DNA from: Pseudomonas sp. MYb60
GTDB taxonomy: Bacteria > Pseudomonadota > Gammaproteobacteria > Pseudomonadales > Pseudomonadaceae
Direction of reading: 5' to 3'
Length of the DNA stretch: 64,000 bases
NCBI RefSeq assembly: GCF_002979555.1
Contig: NZ_PCOZ01000018.1
Coordinates: 1-64,000, forward strand
The notes beneath the pieces are model-generated. The model did no database searches, was not told where the DNA came from, and was given only the letters and a program-made list of their open reading frames with translations. Shown here one piece after another: positions 1 through 9,102 of the stretch (the first letter of the stretch is position 1; every line of letters begins with the position of its first letter). Both the position numbers and the translations under genes were made by a program.

Positions 1-3000
1 AGGGTCAGGCAGGGGGGTGAGGTCCTCACGCAGCGAGGCTAGTTGCGTAATGGCGCTGACGAACGTTTTGATTGCGGGGCTGAATCGCTGTTGCTGAAAG
101 TGCTCGGCGGATATTTTCAGCAACTTGTAGCTGCGCCACACCACCAGAGGGTACCTGAGTTTTCCCTGCAAAAAGTTAAGCGCCGTCTGAAATCCGTCCT
201 TGAGCAATCCCGTCAGGCTGTGCCAGTCGTCTGCTGCGTCGTTGACGAATTGGCAGGTGAGCATCTTACCGAGTAAGTGGATGTTGTCGTCAAAGATGCG
301 GGTCAGCAGATTCCCCTCGATAGGGGTGTTGCCTAGGCGAATTTCCGAACCCTGCGGATGAGAGGGGGCTTGCAACAAGTTACGGTAGGTGGCTGCATCG
401 GGATCCTGCAGGCGTCGCAGGACCCACTCCTGCAAGGCCCCCGGCGCACTGATCTGACCGACCAAGTCTTCTTCGCGTTGATATTCCCTGAGCGTGTGAT
501 GGGGGCTATAGGGGGCGTACAGGACCAGCGGCCCATCGCTGGGGTCGGACGATCCGATCACATAGATGCCGCGAGCCGCTGCCGGCGTGGCGCCTTCGGT
601 GGAGATCAGTTCCAGGGGCCGGATGGTTGCGCAGGCACCCCTGACGCCTTTACGCGCCAGGCCGTCGGGCATATCGAGCACCTGCTGGATCAAGCTCCAG
701 GCCGTCGCTGACAGGCGCTCTTCAAGTTTTTCCTCGTGGGCATGGCGCAGCAGTTGCCACGGCAGTTGCCGACAGAAACGCGTGCGGCGCTGGCGTGCAT
801 CGTCAGAGTCGGCTCCAAGGTGTTTGCGCAGCCAGTCGCCGTAGGTGGTCTCCAGCTCCAACTGCTGGATAATCTGGATCACCGCACTGGCGTTGAGCGT
901 GTCCGGCAGTGGTGTGGCATTGCGCGAACGCGGCTCCAGAAGCCGGCTTTGCAGGTCGGGGTGATGCTGCAGCGCAAAGTCGGTCAAGGTTTGTACATCG
1001 CCGTCGAGCGCCCGGCGGCCAGGAATCAGGATGTGTTCGCAATTGAGCGCCTGTCCGGGATAACGCTTGTCGAGCAATGCTGTCAGGCGCTTGGCAACCT
1101 GCTCGCGCAATGCCGGTATGCCGTGCAGATAATCTTCGCCGTCCAGGGCGCTGAGGCGTTGTTGTTCAAGCAGTTCAGCATGAACGCGCTGCTCGGCGGG
1201 TGTGGCCATGCCCAGCCATACCGGAAGTCCCTGCTGCAAGGTGATCGCGCGGGCCAGCGCCAGGGCTCGCGGCACATTGGTGGGGGCCGCCTGCTGCATC
1301 AGCGTATCCAGGCAGTCTTGCAAGGGAAGGGCGTTGAGGTGAAGTGCCAGCAGGTGGTCAACGCCGTCGAGCAGGAAATCTCGGTGGCTTTGCTGGCGGT
1401 CTTGTATCAGATCGTCATCGATCCTTTGTAACGGGCCGAGCTGATAGGCCTGGTGCGGTGTGCGCCGGGAAATGGACAGGTTTTCGAGCAGCGGCAAACG
1501 TGCTTGCGCGTCGTCCAGGCGACGCTGCAAGGCCCTACGCAACGCCTGGATCGAGGTAAAGGTTTCGTGGCCAAGACGGGGAGTCCAGAGCACGGCTTGA
1601 CCGGAGCGCTCAGGATCGATGCCACCGCGCTCGGTCAGCACGAAGCAATGGGCCAGGGGGCAGGGGGTCGGGTCATCTCCAACGCTGACGGTCAATCTGA
1701 ATGCGTCTGGCAGAAAACCGTTCAGTGCGTGGCGCGTAAGGCGCCTAAGGCTGTCAGGGCGCAGGACGGTGTCGAGAATGGCATGGGCGCGAGGGGCCAT
1801 GGTTTTGTTCAGCACACGCAGCTCAGCTTCCTTGCGCAGGCCCATCATCAGGCTCTGGCTCAACTGGCTTTGCCGGGTCTCGAAAAACAGGTGGGGCAAG
1901 GTGCGCACGTCATGGCGTGCAAAGGCGGGCGTCACCGCCGCAATGATCGCGTTGAAGGCGCCCACGGTCAGGCTCTCGATCCTGTAACTGGCGCCCGCCT
2001 GGTGTTTGCCGTACAGCCCGGTTCGTGCGGTATCGGTGAGCAATTCTCCCTGGTCTGCCAGGCGTTCGATCAGATGATCGACCATGTTCACTGAATGCTG
2101 GGCCAGGCGATGCTCTTGCTCCAGGGCTGAAGTGGCGTAGGTATTGATGTAGATATCGTTGGCATCAAGGTCCAGCTGGCGCTTTTCCAGCTCTGCATTC
2201 AGGGCCTGGGCCGCCAGGCGGCGCAGGGTAGGCGCGTGGTCGCGCTGTGCGGTCAGGGCCGCTTCTGCCGCCTGCAAGGGTAAAAGATGTTGCTTGGCCC
2301 TCTCTGCCTGTACGGTTGAGGGGCGTCCGTTGCCGCTGCTCACCGGGTGCAGGCTCCAGCGCCCTTCGGCATCCAGTGCCAGTAAGCGGTTGTCGAGCAT
2401 GTTTCGCACGTCCAGGGCCTGGTCGAGCAGGGCATCCAGGTCGACCACGCCTTCACTGCGCCGAAACAGGCCCAGTGCATAATCCATATTGCTCGATTGC
2501 TTGAGCACGATGTCTTTCATCATTGCCATGAAAACGCCGTTGGCGATGGGCAGGCCGATGAATTCGACCTCGTCCAACCCGATGAGCAGGCTGCGTTCGT
2601 TGATCGATACTAAATTGAGCAATTCATCCTCATGCCCGGACGCCTTGAGCATCGAGCGCAGGGTGTCCGTCAGGTCGTCCTTATCTTTAAGTACTTGCAG
2701 CCCACGGGACTGGCTGTACAAGTAGGCGCAGCCGGCGCTGATCATCAGCGTGCCAGCCAGGTCCACATAGTGTTGATAAGGCGCCTGGATGCGCACTCTC
2801 TCGATGCGCAGCCTGGTGGCATAGGCAGTGCGGGCAGCCTGGTCGGGAAGGAACAGGGCGAGCAGCTGGGTGCTTTCGGTTACGGAAAGGATACCGCTCT
2901 GGCGCTTTAGCAACAGGTCCAGGCGGAACGTGTCACTCATGAACTGGGCAAATAACTCCAGGCGGGACCGGCCGTTTTCGACGTCTTCGTTCCAGTAGGT

Positions 3001-3876
3001 CAGCAGCAGGCTGCTGAGCAGTTTAGACAGGATGCCAGCGGTTTGTGTGACCAGGCTTTCCCAATGCTGTAGGGTTTTTTCAGGCCGTGCGTCGCCGCCG
3101 GCCTGGCGCAGATTGTAAAAGCGACGCGACTGATCAGCAGGCCAGTCTTGCTGCACGTAGAACTGCAACAGCGCTTCACTCAAGGGCACAGAGGCCACCA
3201 GGCGCTTGTCCAGCGTTGACTGTGCGCCGACGACAAAACTGTCCATGCGCGTATCGCGCTGGTCCAGGTCTGGAAAGTACGAACGCCCCATGATGGACAG
3301 TAATGTGTCGAGCATCCATGGCAGGGAGGGGGTCTTGCGCAATTGCGCCAGGATTGCATTGAGATTCTGCAGATGCGCCGCGTGAAGTTGCCGCTCCTGG
3401 TTTTCCATCACGGCGCCGCTGATCAGTTGAGTTGTAACGGGTAAGGAGGACGCCGTCCGCAGCGCGTCACGCTCGGAAATAGACAGGAACCGCACGAGCT
3501 CCAGCCGCTGCGGTGGGTCGTTCAAGCGCTGCGTAATCTGTGTCAGCAAATCAGCGCGGGTATCGAAGACCTCCAGGCCTCCGTAGGGCGTGTAGAGCAA
3601 CGCCTTGCTGCCATCCGGGCTGGGGCTCATCAAGAAAACACCTGCCAGCGGTATTGAAGGCTGCTTGTCCAGGTCGATCATCAGTGTTTCGACGACCATC
3701 GGGGCCTCTCGCATGCGCGGGTTCTGACGCGCCTGATCAGTGGCGTAGTACAACGTGAGCATCCAATCGAGGTCCATTAGCGTCAGCCCCAGGGTGCGCT
3801 CACGATCAGAAGGCTTGACCCGTTTGACGGGCAGCAGGAATTCGTCGAAAAAATACGGCGGCGTTAACAGTGTCAT
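1..3876 (-). CDS. Giant DUF6543 (dermonecrotic toxin domain) protein, N-terminal part
   Basis: One uninterrupted reading frame of 1292 codons starts at the ATG at 3876 and leaves the window at base 1 without a stop. The protein opens MTLLTPPYFFDEFLLPVKRV and has no signal peptide. It resembles the very large Pseudomonas proteins annotated with a dermonecrotic toxin/DUF6543 domain, recognised from memory rather than by search. Two stretches look like copies of one module: residue ~78 (AGVFLMSPSPDGSKALLYTP) and residue ~1101 (RGIYVIGSSDPSDGPLVLYA). Each is followed by a PYG/PYS turn, an acidic DL..QI stretch and an R-L-rich helix. The rest looks alpha-helical and Leu/Gln/Arg-rich. A toxin role is inferred from the family name only; no catalytic residues are identified. 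It diverges from dpkA across 190 bp. Confidence 0.75.
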   Translation of the reverse strand, partial: MTLLTPPYFFDEFLLPVKRVKPSDRERTLGLTLMDLDWMLTLYYATDQARQNPRMREAPMVVETLMIDLDKQPSIPLAGVFLMSPSPDGSKALLYTPYGGLEVFDTRADLLTQITQRLNDPPQRLELVRFLSISERDALRTASSLPVTTQLISGAVMENQERQLHAAHLQNLNAILAQLRKTPSLPWMLDTLLSIMGRSYFPDLDQRDTRMDSFVVGAQSTLDKRLVASVPLSEALLQFYVQQDWPADQSRRFYNLRQAGGDARPEKTLQHWESLVTQTAGILSKLLSSLLLTYWNEDVENGRSRLELFAQFMSDTFRLDLLLKRQSGILSVTESTQLLALFLPDQAARTAYATRLRIERVRIQAPYQHYVDLAGTLMISAGCAYLYSQSRGLQVLKDKDDLTDTLRSMLKASGHEDELLNLVSINERSLLIGLDEVEFIGLPIANGVFMAMMKDIVLKQSSNMDYALGLFRRSEGVVDLDALLDQALDVRNMLDNRLLALDAEGRWSLHPVSSGNGRPSTVQAERAKQHLLPLQAAEAALTAQRDHAPTLRRLAAQALNAELEKRQLDLDANDIYINTYATSALEQEHRLAQHSVNMVDHLIERLADQGELLTDTARTGLYGKHQAGASYRIESLTVGAFNAIIAAVTPAFARHDVRTLPHLFFETRQSQLSQSLMMGLRKEAELRVLNKTMAPRAHAILDTVLRPDSLRRLTRHALNGFLPDAFRLTVSVGDDPTPCPLAHCFVLTERGGIDPERSGQAVLWTPRLGHETFTSIQALRRALQRRLDDAQARLPLLENLSISRRTPHQAYQLGPLQRIDDDLIQDRQQSHRDFLLDGVDHLLALHLNALPLQDCLDTLMQQAAPTNVPRALALARAITLQQGLPVWLGMATPAEQRVHAELLEQQRLSALDGEDYLHGIPALREQVAKRLTALLDKRYPGQALNCEHILIPGRRALDGDVQTLTDFALQHHPDLQSRLLEPRSRNATPLPDTLNASAVIQIIQQLELETTYGDWLRKHLGADSDDARQRRTRFCRQLPWQLLRHAHEEKLEERLSATAWSLIQQVLDMPDGLARKGVRGACATIRPLELISTEGATPAAARGIYVIGSSDPSDGPLVLYAPYSPHHTLREYQREEDLVGQISAPGALQEWVLRRLQDPDAATYRNLLQAPSHPQGSEIRLGNTPIEGNLLTRIFDDNIHLLGKMLTCQFVNDAADDWHSLTGLLKDGFQTALNFLQGKLRYPLVVWRSYKLLKISAEHFQQQRFSPAIKTFVSAITQLASLREDLTPLPDP

Positions 3877-4066
3877 GGGCAATCCCTGTCGCGGGTGAAC
3901 GTTACGACAGGGTAGATTTGTGCCCAACGGCGCCTGCGTTAGATAACTGCTGCCGGGCGGGCGGGCAGGAAAAACGCAGGTTGACAGCAGGCTTGTACCG
4001 CGGTGTTAATCGTCGGTCAGGATGCCCGGTTTGTTGCCTCTTCCAATCATAAGAACGGAGCTGCAG

Positions 4067-5092
4067 ATGTCACAGGTCCAAGAGCAGGCGTTGACCTGCA
4101 TCGGCTTTAGCGAACTGGTGGCGTTGCTTCATCAGGTGTTTGTGCGCCACGGTACCTCGCCGCAGGTCGCTGCAATCCTGGCGCGCAACTGTGCCACTGC
4201 CGAGCGTGACGGCGCGCACAGTCACGGCATTTTCCGTATTCCCGGTTACGTCAGCACCTTGACCAGCGGCTGGGTCAACGGCAAGGCGGTGCCCGAGGTA
4301 ACAGACGTGGCATCGGGGTTCGTGCGGGTAGACGCCGGCAATGGCTTTGCCCAACCGGCCCTCGAAGCCGCCCGTGGGTTACTGGTGGAAAAAGCCCGCA
4401 GCGCCGGAATTGCCTTGCTGGCGATCCACAACTCCCATCATTTCGCCGCGCTGTGGCCGGACGTCGAACCCTTCGCCGAAGAAGGCCTGGTGGCGCTGAG
4501 CGTGGTCAACAGCATGACCTGCGTGGTGCCCCATGGTGCCGACCGCCCCCTGTTCGGCACCAACCCCATTGCCTTCGCCGCGCCCCGTGCGGATGGCCTG
4601 CCCATCGTGTTCGACCTGGCCACCAGCGCAATTGCCCACGGTGACGTGCAGATTGCCGCGCGCAATGGCGAGCGCTTGCCGCCCGGCATGGGCGTCGATG
4701 GCCTGGGGCAGCCGACCCAGGACCCCAAGGCCATCCTCGAAGGTGGCGCACTGTTGCCGTTCGGCGGGCACAAGGGCTCGGCCCTGTCGATGATGGTCGA
4801 GTTGCTCGCAGCGGCACTGACGGGCGGTAATTTTTCGTTTGAATTCAATTGGGCCGACCATCCTGGCGCGAGAACACCGTGGACGGGCCAACTGCTGATC
4901 GTGATCGACCCGAGCAAGACTGCCGGGCAGTCGTTCGCCGAGCGCAGTCAGGAGTTGGTGCGACAGATGCATGCAGCGGGATTGCGGCGTCTGCCGGGGG
5001 ATCGGCGTCATCGCACGCGGGAACGCTCGGATGAGCGGGGAATAGCAGTGGACGCAGCGGCGTTGTCGCACATACGCCAGTTGAGCCTCTAA
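4067..5092 (+). CDS. dpkA: Delta1-piperideine-2-carboxylate / pyrroline-2-carboxylate reductase
   Basis: This is a 341-residue member of the malate/L-lactate dehydrogenase (Ldh_2) superfamily and closely resembles Pseudomonas DpkA. That enzyme is a cytoplasmic NAD(P)H-dependent reductase of cyclic imino acids from D-lysine and D-proline/hydroxyproline breakdown. Family landmarks visible are ERDGAHSHGIFRIPGY near residue 48 with the conserved His, NSHHFAALWPDVEPFAEEGL, GTNPIAFAAPRADG and LPFGGHKGSALSMMVELL. The start at 4067 is preferred over the in-frame ATG at 4022 because ACGGAG lies six bases before it and the homologues begin here. The gene is monocistronic and followed by a perfect inverted repeat. 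The exact imine substrate cannot be settled from sequence. Confidence 0.85.
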   Translation: MSQVQEQALTCIGFSELVALLHQVFVRHGTSPQVAAILARNCATAERDGAHSHGIFRIPGYVSTLTSGWVNGKAVPEVTDVASGFVRVDAGNGFAQPALEAARGLLVEKARSAGIALLAIHNSHHFAALWPDVEPFAEEGLVALSVVNSMTCVVPHGADRPLFGTNPIAFAAPRADGLPIVFDLATSAIAHGDVQIAARNGERLPPGMGVDGLGQPTQDPKAILEGGALLPFGGHKGSALSMMVELLAAALTGGNFSFEFNWADHPGARTPWTGQLLIVIDPSKTAGQSFAERSQELVRQMHAAGLRRLPGDRRHRTRERSDERGIAVDAAALSHIRQLSL

Positions 5093-5097
5093 AGACC

Positions 5098-5131
5098 GGC
5101 GCACCGGCGATGGCATCATCGCCGGTGCGCC
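5098..5131. terminator. Bidirectional hairpin between convergent genes
   Basis: Perfect 15-bp inverted repeat: GGCGCACCGGCGATG (5098-5112), loop GCAT, CATCGCCGGTGCGCC (5117-5131). It lies just after the dpkA stop and just before the 3' end of the convergent DUF883 gene. No strong T-run follows on either strand, so termination is an inference from position and stability. Confidence 0.55.
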
Positions 5132-5138
5132 CATCGAA

Positions 5139-5459
5139 TCAGTTACGGCGACACAGCAACAGGCCGACCACCAGGCCAAAACCTGCGGAAATGGCTACGG
5201 TCTGCCACGGATGGCCGCCAATGTAGGTTTCGGTGGCATCGACGACAGGCTTGCTGCGCTCACGCACGTTGGACACCGAGTCCAGGGCTTGCTTGAGCTT
5301 GATCGCCACCTGTTCGCGTAGGGTTTCACCTTCTTCACCCACCAGGGAGGCGCTGCTTTTGAGCAGTTTGTCCGATTCTTCGATCAGCGCGGTCAGTTCA
5401 CTGAAAGCCTGGTCCTTGATTTGGTCTTCGACAGCTTGGGCAGCAGATTTACGGGCCAT
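5139..5459 (-). CDS. DUF883 family (ElaB/YqjD-like) membrane-anchored protein
   Basis: This 106-residue protein has a hydrophilic, probably helical N-terminal domain rich in Glu/Lys/Ser (residues ~1-80). A single C-terminal membrane segment follows (HPWQTVAISAGFGLVVGLLL) and ends in CRRN. This layout is typical of the ElaB/YqjD/YgaM group, inner-membrane proteins reported in E. coli to bind ribosomes in stationary phase. The ATG at 5459 is preceded by an AAGGAG-type site. The gene stands alone and diverges from the 5623 gene. The function in Pseudomonas is not known to me. Confidence 0.8.
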   Translation of the reverse strand: MARKSAAQAVEDQIKDQAFSELTALIEESDKLLKSSASLVGEEGETLREQVAIKLKQALDSVSNVRERSKPVVDATETYIGGHPWQTVAISAGFGLVVGLLLCRRN

Positions 5460-5622
5460 TGTGTGACTCCTTGCGGGTAAATGTGACAGTGAACAATGGA
5501 GTGTCGGGCAGCATCAAAAGTTGCAGTTTTTTTGCCTTCGCCGGGGCTCGTGCCAAATCCGAGCCCGGACATTTCGACCTACAGTGTAAGATGTCGCCTA
5601 TTTGTGCAGCAGGTAATTCAAC

Positions 5623-5877
5623 ATGAGCTTCAATCTGGCCAACAAGACCCTCGCCGAACGCGCCGAGCTGGAAGATGAAAAGTCCCGCCTCTACGACCTG
5701 TGGCAAACCAATCTGGGCAAGGCCAAGGGCGAAGCGGCACGCTTGTTCGGTGAGCGTGCCAAACGCAAGGGCAAGTGGGCTGAATGGGTCCGTGCAGAAC
5801 TCGACGGCATGTCGCCGCCCGAGTTCTCGAACATGGTGCGCAGCGAAGTCAACAAGCTGATGGCCGCTAGCAAATAA
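5623..5877 (+). CDS. Conserved hypothetical 84-residue protein
   Basis: A small, highly charged cytoplasmic protein beginning MSFNLANKTLAERAELEDEK, probably all-helical, with a basic Lys/Arg/Trp middle (AKRKGKWAEWVRAEL). It has no signal peptide, membrane segment or recognised catalytic motif. An AGGTAA-type site lies about ten bases before the ATG. It sits alone between a divergent DUF883 gene and a convergent lipoprotein gene. I do not recognise a named family. Coding status rests on the good start context, the codon pattern and the compact fit between neighbours. Confidence 0.65.
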   Translation: MSFNLANKTLAERAELEDEKSRLYDLWQTNLGKAKGEAARLFGERAKRKGKWAEWVRAELDGMSPPEFSNMVRSEVNKLMAASK

Positions 5878-5986
5878 AGCGCGCAACAATCGCATCACGC
5901 CCCCCTGCCTGGCGCCAAGCGCCCGGTTGAAACGGTAGGAGGGGCGCCCCCCCCATTGAACCTGCACCGGCAGCAGGATCGACGGA

Positions 5987-6448
5987 TTACCAGGTGGCAG
6001 TGTTGGGCAAGTCCAGCGTCCCGCGGTCCACAAAACGCATCGTGCCAAACAGCCCGCCCGCCAGCTTGCCCCGTAGTACGTAGGGCAGGTTGTTCAAGCT
6101 CTGGGTCTGGCTCAGGCCGAGGGTCTGGCGCAATACCGAGAACGCCGAAACACTCACTGGCACCGACAGCACGGTCTCGGAAAAGCGTGGAATGCTGCCG
6201 CTCTGATCACTCACCCCCGACGCCAACGGCCGGCCATTGACCTCCAGGTCCAGGGCCACGCCGTTGTAGTCGATCGCCGTCTCGTTGGGGTTTTGCACCC
6301 GCAGCTTCACGGCAAAGCGCACTTCCAGTTCCTGGCTTTGCAGCGGCTCGATGCCCACTACATTGATGTTCACCGGGTCATGGTTGGGAAACAGCGCGCA
6401 GGCGCTCAAGGTCAGCAGCAGTAGCGATAGAACCATGAGCTTGCGCAT
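5987..6448 (-). CDS. LEA type 2 family lipoprotein
   Basis: A 153-residue lipoprotein precursor. The signal MRKLMVLSLLLLTLSACALF has a lipobox (LSAC) at about residues 14-17. The mature part is a single WHy/LEA-2 beta-sandwich domain with the typical pattern I..LQSQELEVRFAVKLRVQNPNETAIDYNGVALDLEVNG, broken here only for description. Such lipoproteins are common in proteobacteria and of uncertain role, possibly in desiccation or envelope stress. It starts 12 bp after the nucleobase permease stop on the same strand, so the two are probably cotranscribed. That pairing may only reflect shared promoter use. Confidence 0.8.
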   Translation of the reverse strand: MRKLMVLSLLLLTLSACALFPNHDPVNINVVGIEPLQSQELEVRFAVKLRVQNPNETAIDYNGVALDLEVNGRPLASGVSDQSGSIPRFSETVLSVPVSVSAFSVLRQTLGLSQTQSLNNLPYVLRGKLAGGLFGTMRFVDRGTLDLPNTATW

Positions 6449-6460
6449 CGGTAAGTGCTC

Positions 6461-7888
6461 CTATTTCGTGACGTCCGGGTCCTGCATCACCTTGAGGGTA
6501 GAGGACTCCGGATCAAATTCATCTTCTTCCAGCTCTATGAACTCCTCGGGCAGGAAAATGTTCAGCAGGATTGCACAGAAAGCGCCCACGGTAATCGGCG
6601 ATTCGAAGATGTTGTGCAGCGCCTTGGGCAGGTCGCGCAACACTTCCGGCACCGCCGCCACGCCCAGGCCCATGCCGAGGGAGATCGCCACGATCAGCAC
6701 ATTGCGTCGATGCAAACCGGCTTCGGCGAGGATCTTGATGCCGGCCACCGCCACGGTGCCAAACATGATCAGGGTAGCGCCGCCCAGCACGGGCTTGGGC
6801 ATCAGTTGCAGCACCGCACCGATCATCGGGAACAGCCCCAGCAGCACCAGCAGGCCGGCGATGAAATACGCCACGTAGCGGCTGGCCACGCCGGTCAGTT
6901 GGATCACGCCGTTGTTCTGGGCGAAGGTCACCATCGGCAGGCTATTGAACGTGGCGGCCATCGCCGAATTGAGGCCGTCGGCCAACAGGCCGGACTTGAT
7001 GCGCTTGATGTACAGCGGACCCTTGACCGGCTGCTGGGAAATCATCGAGTTGGCCGTCAGGTCACCGGCCGCTTCCAACGGCGAAATCAGGAAGATGACG
7101 GCCACCGGGATAAACGCCACCCAGTCGAACGAGAAACCGTATTTGAACGGCACGGGCACGCTGATCAGTGGCACCTGTGGCAACGCGGCCATGTCGACGC
7201 GGCCCATCAGCCATGCCACCACGAAGCCCAGGGTCAGGCCGATCACGATCGAACCCAGGCGCAGGAACGGGTTGTCGAAGCGGTTGAGCACCACGATGGT
7301 CAGCAACACCAGGGCCGCCAGCCCCATGTTGCTCGCGGCACCCAGGTCGCTGGCGCCGAAGCCGCCGGCCATGTCGGTGACCGCTACCTTGATCAGCGAC
7401 AGGCCCATCAGGGTGATGATGGTACCGGTCACCACCGGCGTGATCAGCTTGCGCAATTTGCCGATGAACTGGCTGAGCACCACTTCGATAAACGCGGCGA
7501 AAAAGCAGATGCCAAAGATCGTCGAGAGGATTTCATCGGTGCCGCCGCCCCGCGCCTTGACCATGAAGCCGGCGCTGAGAATCACGCTGATAAAAGAAAA
7601 ACTGGTGCCCTGCAGGCACAACAGCCCTGAACCGATAGGGCCGAACTTGCGCGCTTGTACAAAGGTGCCGAGCCCCGACACGAACAACGCCATGCTCACC
7701 AGGTACGGCACTTCGCTTTCCAGGCCGAGTACGCCCCCAACAATCAGGGTCGGGGTGATGATGCCGACAAAACTGGCCAGCACATGCTGCAACGCCGCGA
7801 AAATCGCGGCGGTGAAGTGCGGGCGGTCTTCGAGGCCATAGATCAGGTCGGATTTATAGCGGGGGCGAGGGGCTTGAGCGTCAGACAA
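6461..7888 (-). CDS. NCS2-family xanthine/uracil permease
   Basis: A 475-residue polytopic inner-membrane transporter of the nucleobase-ascorbate (NCS2) family, which imports purines such as xanthine or uric acid by proton symport. The NAT signature is visible as QNNGVIQLTG in TFAQNNGVIQLTGVASRY. Other family features are the GGATLIMFGTVAVAGIKIL segment and a charged tail (EEFIELEEDEFDPESS). Hydrophobicity is consistent with about 14 membrane segments. The best start is a TTG at 7888; no ATG or GTG lies close, and the homologues begin at this point. It is probably cotranscribed with the downstream lipoprotein gene. Substrate choice between xanthine, urate and uracil is unresolved. Confidence 0.8.
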   Translation of the reverse strand: MSDAQAPRPRYKSDLIYGLEDRPHFTAAIFAALQHVLASFVGIITPTLIVGGVLGLESEVPYLVSMALFVSGLGTFVQARKFGPIGSGLLCLQGTSFSFISVILSAGFMVKARGGGTDEILSTIFGICFFAAFIEVVLSQFIGKLRKLITPVVTGTIITLMGLSLIKVAVTDMAGGFGASDLGAASNMGLAALVLLTIVVLNRFDNPFLRLGSIVIGLTLGFVVAWLMGRVDMAALPQVPLISVPVPFKYGFSFDWVAFIPVAVIFLISPLEAAGDLTANSMISQQPVKGPLYIKRIKSGLLADGLNSAMAATFNSLPMVTFAQNNGVIQLTGVASRYVAYFIAGLLVLLGLFPMIGAVLQLMPKPVLGGATLIMFGTVAVAGIKILAEAGLHRRNVLIVAISLGMGLGVAAVPEVLRDLPKALHNIFESPITVGAFCAILLNIFLPEEFIELEEDEFDPESSTLKVMQDPDVTK

Positions 7889-8048
7889 AATGCGGGCTCG
7901 GGTCAGAAAATGGAGGCGCAGAATGCCAGAAACTGCCTGACGTCAGAAGTGTAAAAATATATTTATAAAACCCCTACGCCTATCCAACGTGCGTGCCGAC
8001 GCCTCGTATAGGCCCATATTCCACCGATAACCGGCGGTGGATTTGGAC

Positions 8049-8097
8049 GGGAGGGTGGCGCAGTTGATCGCATCAACTGTGTGGCAAGCCCCCTCCC
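8049..8097. repeat. REP-type nested palindrome
   Basis: Outer arms GGGAGGG (8049-8055) and CCCTCCC (8091-8097) enclose an inner perfect hairpin CAGTTGAT-CGC-ATCAACTG (8061-8079). The right half carries the GTGGCAAGCCCCCTCCCACA REP sequence seen elsewhere in the window. It lies 28 bp beyond the kguD stop and could act as a 3' stabiliser or terminator. Confidence 0.7.
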
Positions 8098-8124
8098 ACA
8101 TTGGGTTTGTGGTGTGTCAGGAAA

Positions 8125-9102
8125 TCAGTGCTTCCAGGCGGCCGGGTTCACCAGGTTTTTGGGCTTTTCACCTGCCAACGCTTGCAACAGATTATCCACC
8201 GCACAGGTCGCCATCGCCTCCCGCGTCTCATGGGTCGCCGAACCGATATGGGGCGTGGCGACCACATTGTTGAGGCGCAACAACGGTGAATGGTGGTCCA
8301 GCGGTTCTTTCTCGAACACATCCAGGCCGGCAGCGCGAAGGGTGCGCTGTTGCAGCGCTTCCACCAGCGCTGCCTCATCCACCACCTTGCCCCGCGAGAT
8401 ATTGATAAAGATCGTCTCCGGGCCCATTCGCGCGAATTGTTCGGCGCCGATCAGCTTTTCGGTTTCGGCCGTCAGCGGCAAGGTCAGGCAGACGAAGTCG
8501 GCCTCTTCCAGCAGCGCATCCAGGCTGCGGAACTGCGCGCCAAACCGCGCCTCCACCGCCGGCTTGGGGGAATGGCTGTGGTAGATCACCGGCATGCCAA
8601 AGCCAAAGTGGCCGCGCTGGGCCAGGGCTTCGCCGATGCGGCCCATGCCGATGATGCCCAAGGTCTTGCCGTGCACGTCGCTGCCGAAATGCGCCGGGCC
8701 GATGTTCTTGTTCCACTGGCCGGCGCGCACCATGTCGGCCAGTTCGACCACACGGCGGGCGGTGGCCAGGATCAGCGCGAAGCCGGTGTCGGCGGTGGTT
8801 TCAGTCAGCACGTCCGGGGTGTTGCTGAGCAGGATGCCGCGTTGGGTCAGGTAGTCGATGTCATAGTTGTCGACGCCCACCGAGACGCTCGCGACCGCTT
8901 CCAACTGTGGCGCCAGGTCCAGCAGCCTGGCGTCCAGGCGCAGGCTCGCACCCAGCAGGCCATGGGCGGTGGGCAGCGCGTCGCGCAGTTGGGCCAGGCC
9001 GGTCTCGTCCAGGCTTTCGATCAGCGTGACGTCGGCCTGTTCATGCAGGCGCGCCATCAACGGGGCGGAGAGCTTCTTGTACAGCACGACAGATTTTTTC
9101 AT
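8125..9102 (-). CDS. kguD: 2-ketogluconate 6-phosphate reductase (D-2-hydroxyacid dehydrogenase)
   Basis: A 325-residue D-isomer-specific 2-hydroxyacid dehydrogenase. The NAD(P)-binding Rossmann motif is GKTLGIIGMGRIG (residues ~145-157). The catalytic set is Arg in NISRGKVVDEAAL, Glu in the following segment, and His in TPHIGSATHET. In the Pseudomonas pathway KguD reduces 2-keto-6-phosphogluconate to 6-phosphogluconate, feeding Entner-Doudoroff catabolism. The gene overlaps kguT by four bases (ATGA) and is last in the kguEKTD order, which supports this role over a generic glyoxylate/hydroxypyruvate reductase. Confidence 0.88.
   Translation of the reverse strand: MKKSVVLYKKLSAPLMARLHEQADVTLIESLDETGLAQLRDALPTAHGLLGASLRLDARLLDLAPQLEAVASVSVGVDNYDIDYLTQRGILLSNTPDVLTETTADTGFALILATARRVVELADMVRAGQWNKNIGPAHFGSDVHGKTLGIIGMGRIGEALAQRGHFGFGMPVIYHSHSPKPAVEARFGAQFRSLDALLEEADFVCLTLPLTAETEKLIGAEQFARMGPETIFINISRGKVVDEAALVEALQQRTLRAAGLDVFEKEPLDHHSPLLRLNNVVATPHIGSATHETREAMATCAVDNLLQALAGEKPKNLVNPAAWKH

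Noticed and set aside
736..2094. Long plus-strand frames opposite the DUF6543 gene (for example 736-1431 and 1453-2094)
   Set aside because: They are antisense to an open 1292-codon minus-strand frame that has recognisable protein character; the plus-strand translations are low-complexity Gln/Arg-rich.
4022..4066. Upstream start for dpkA at 4022
   Set aside because: No ribosome site there; the ATG at 4067 has ACGGAG and matches the family N-terminus.
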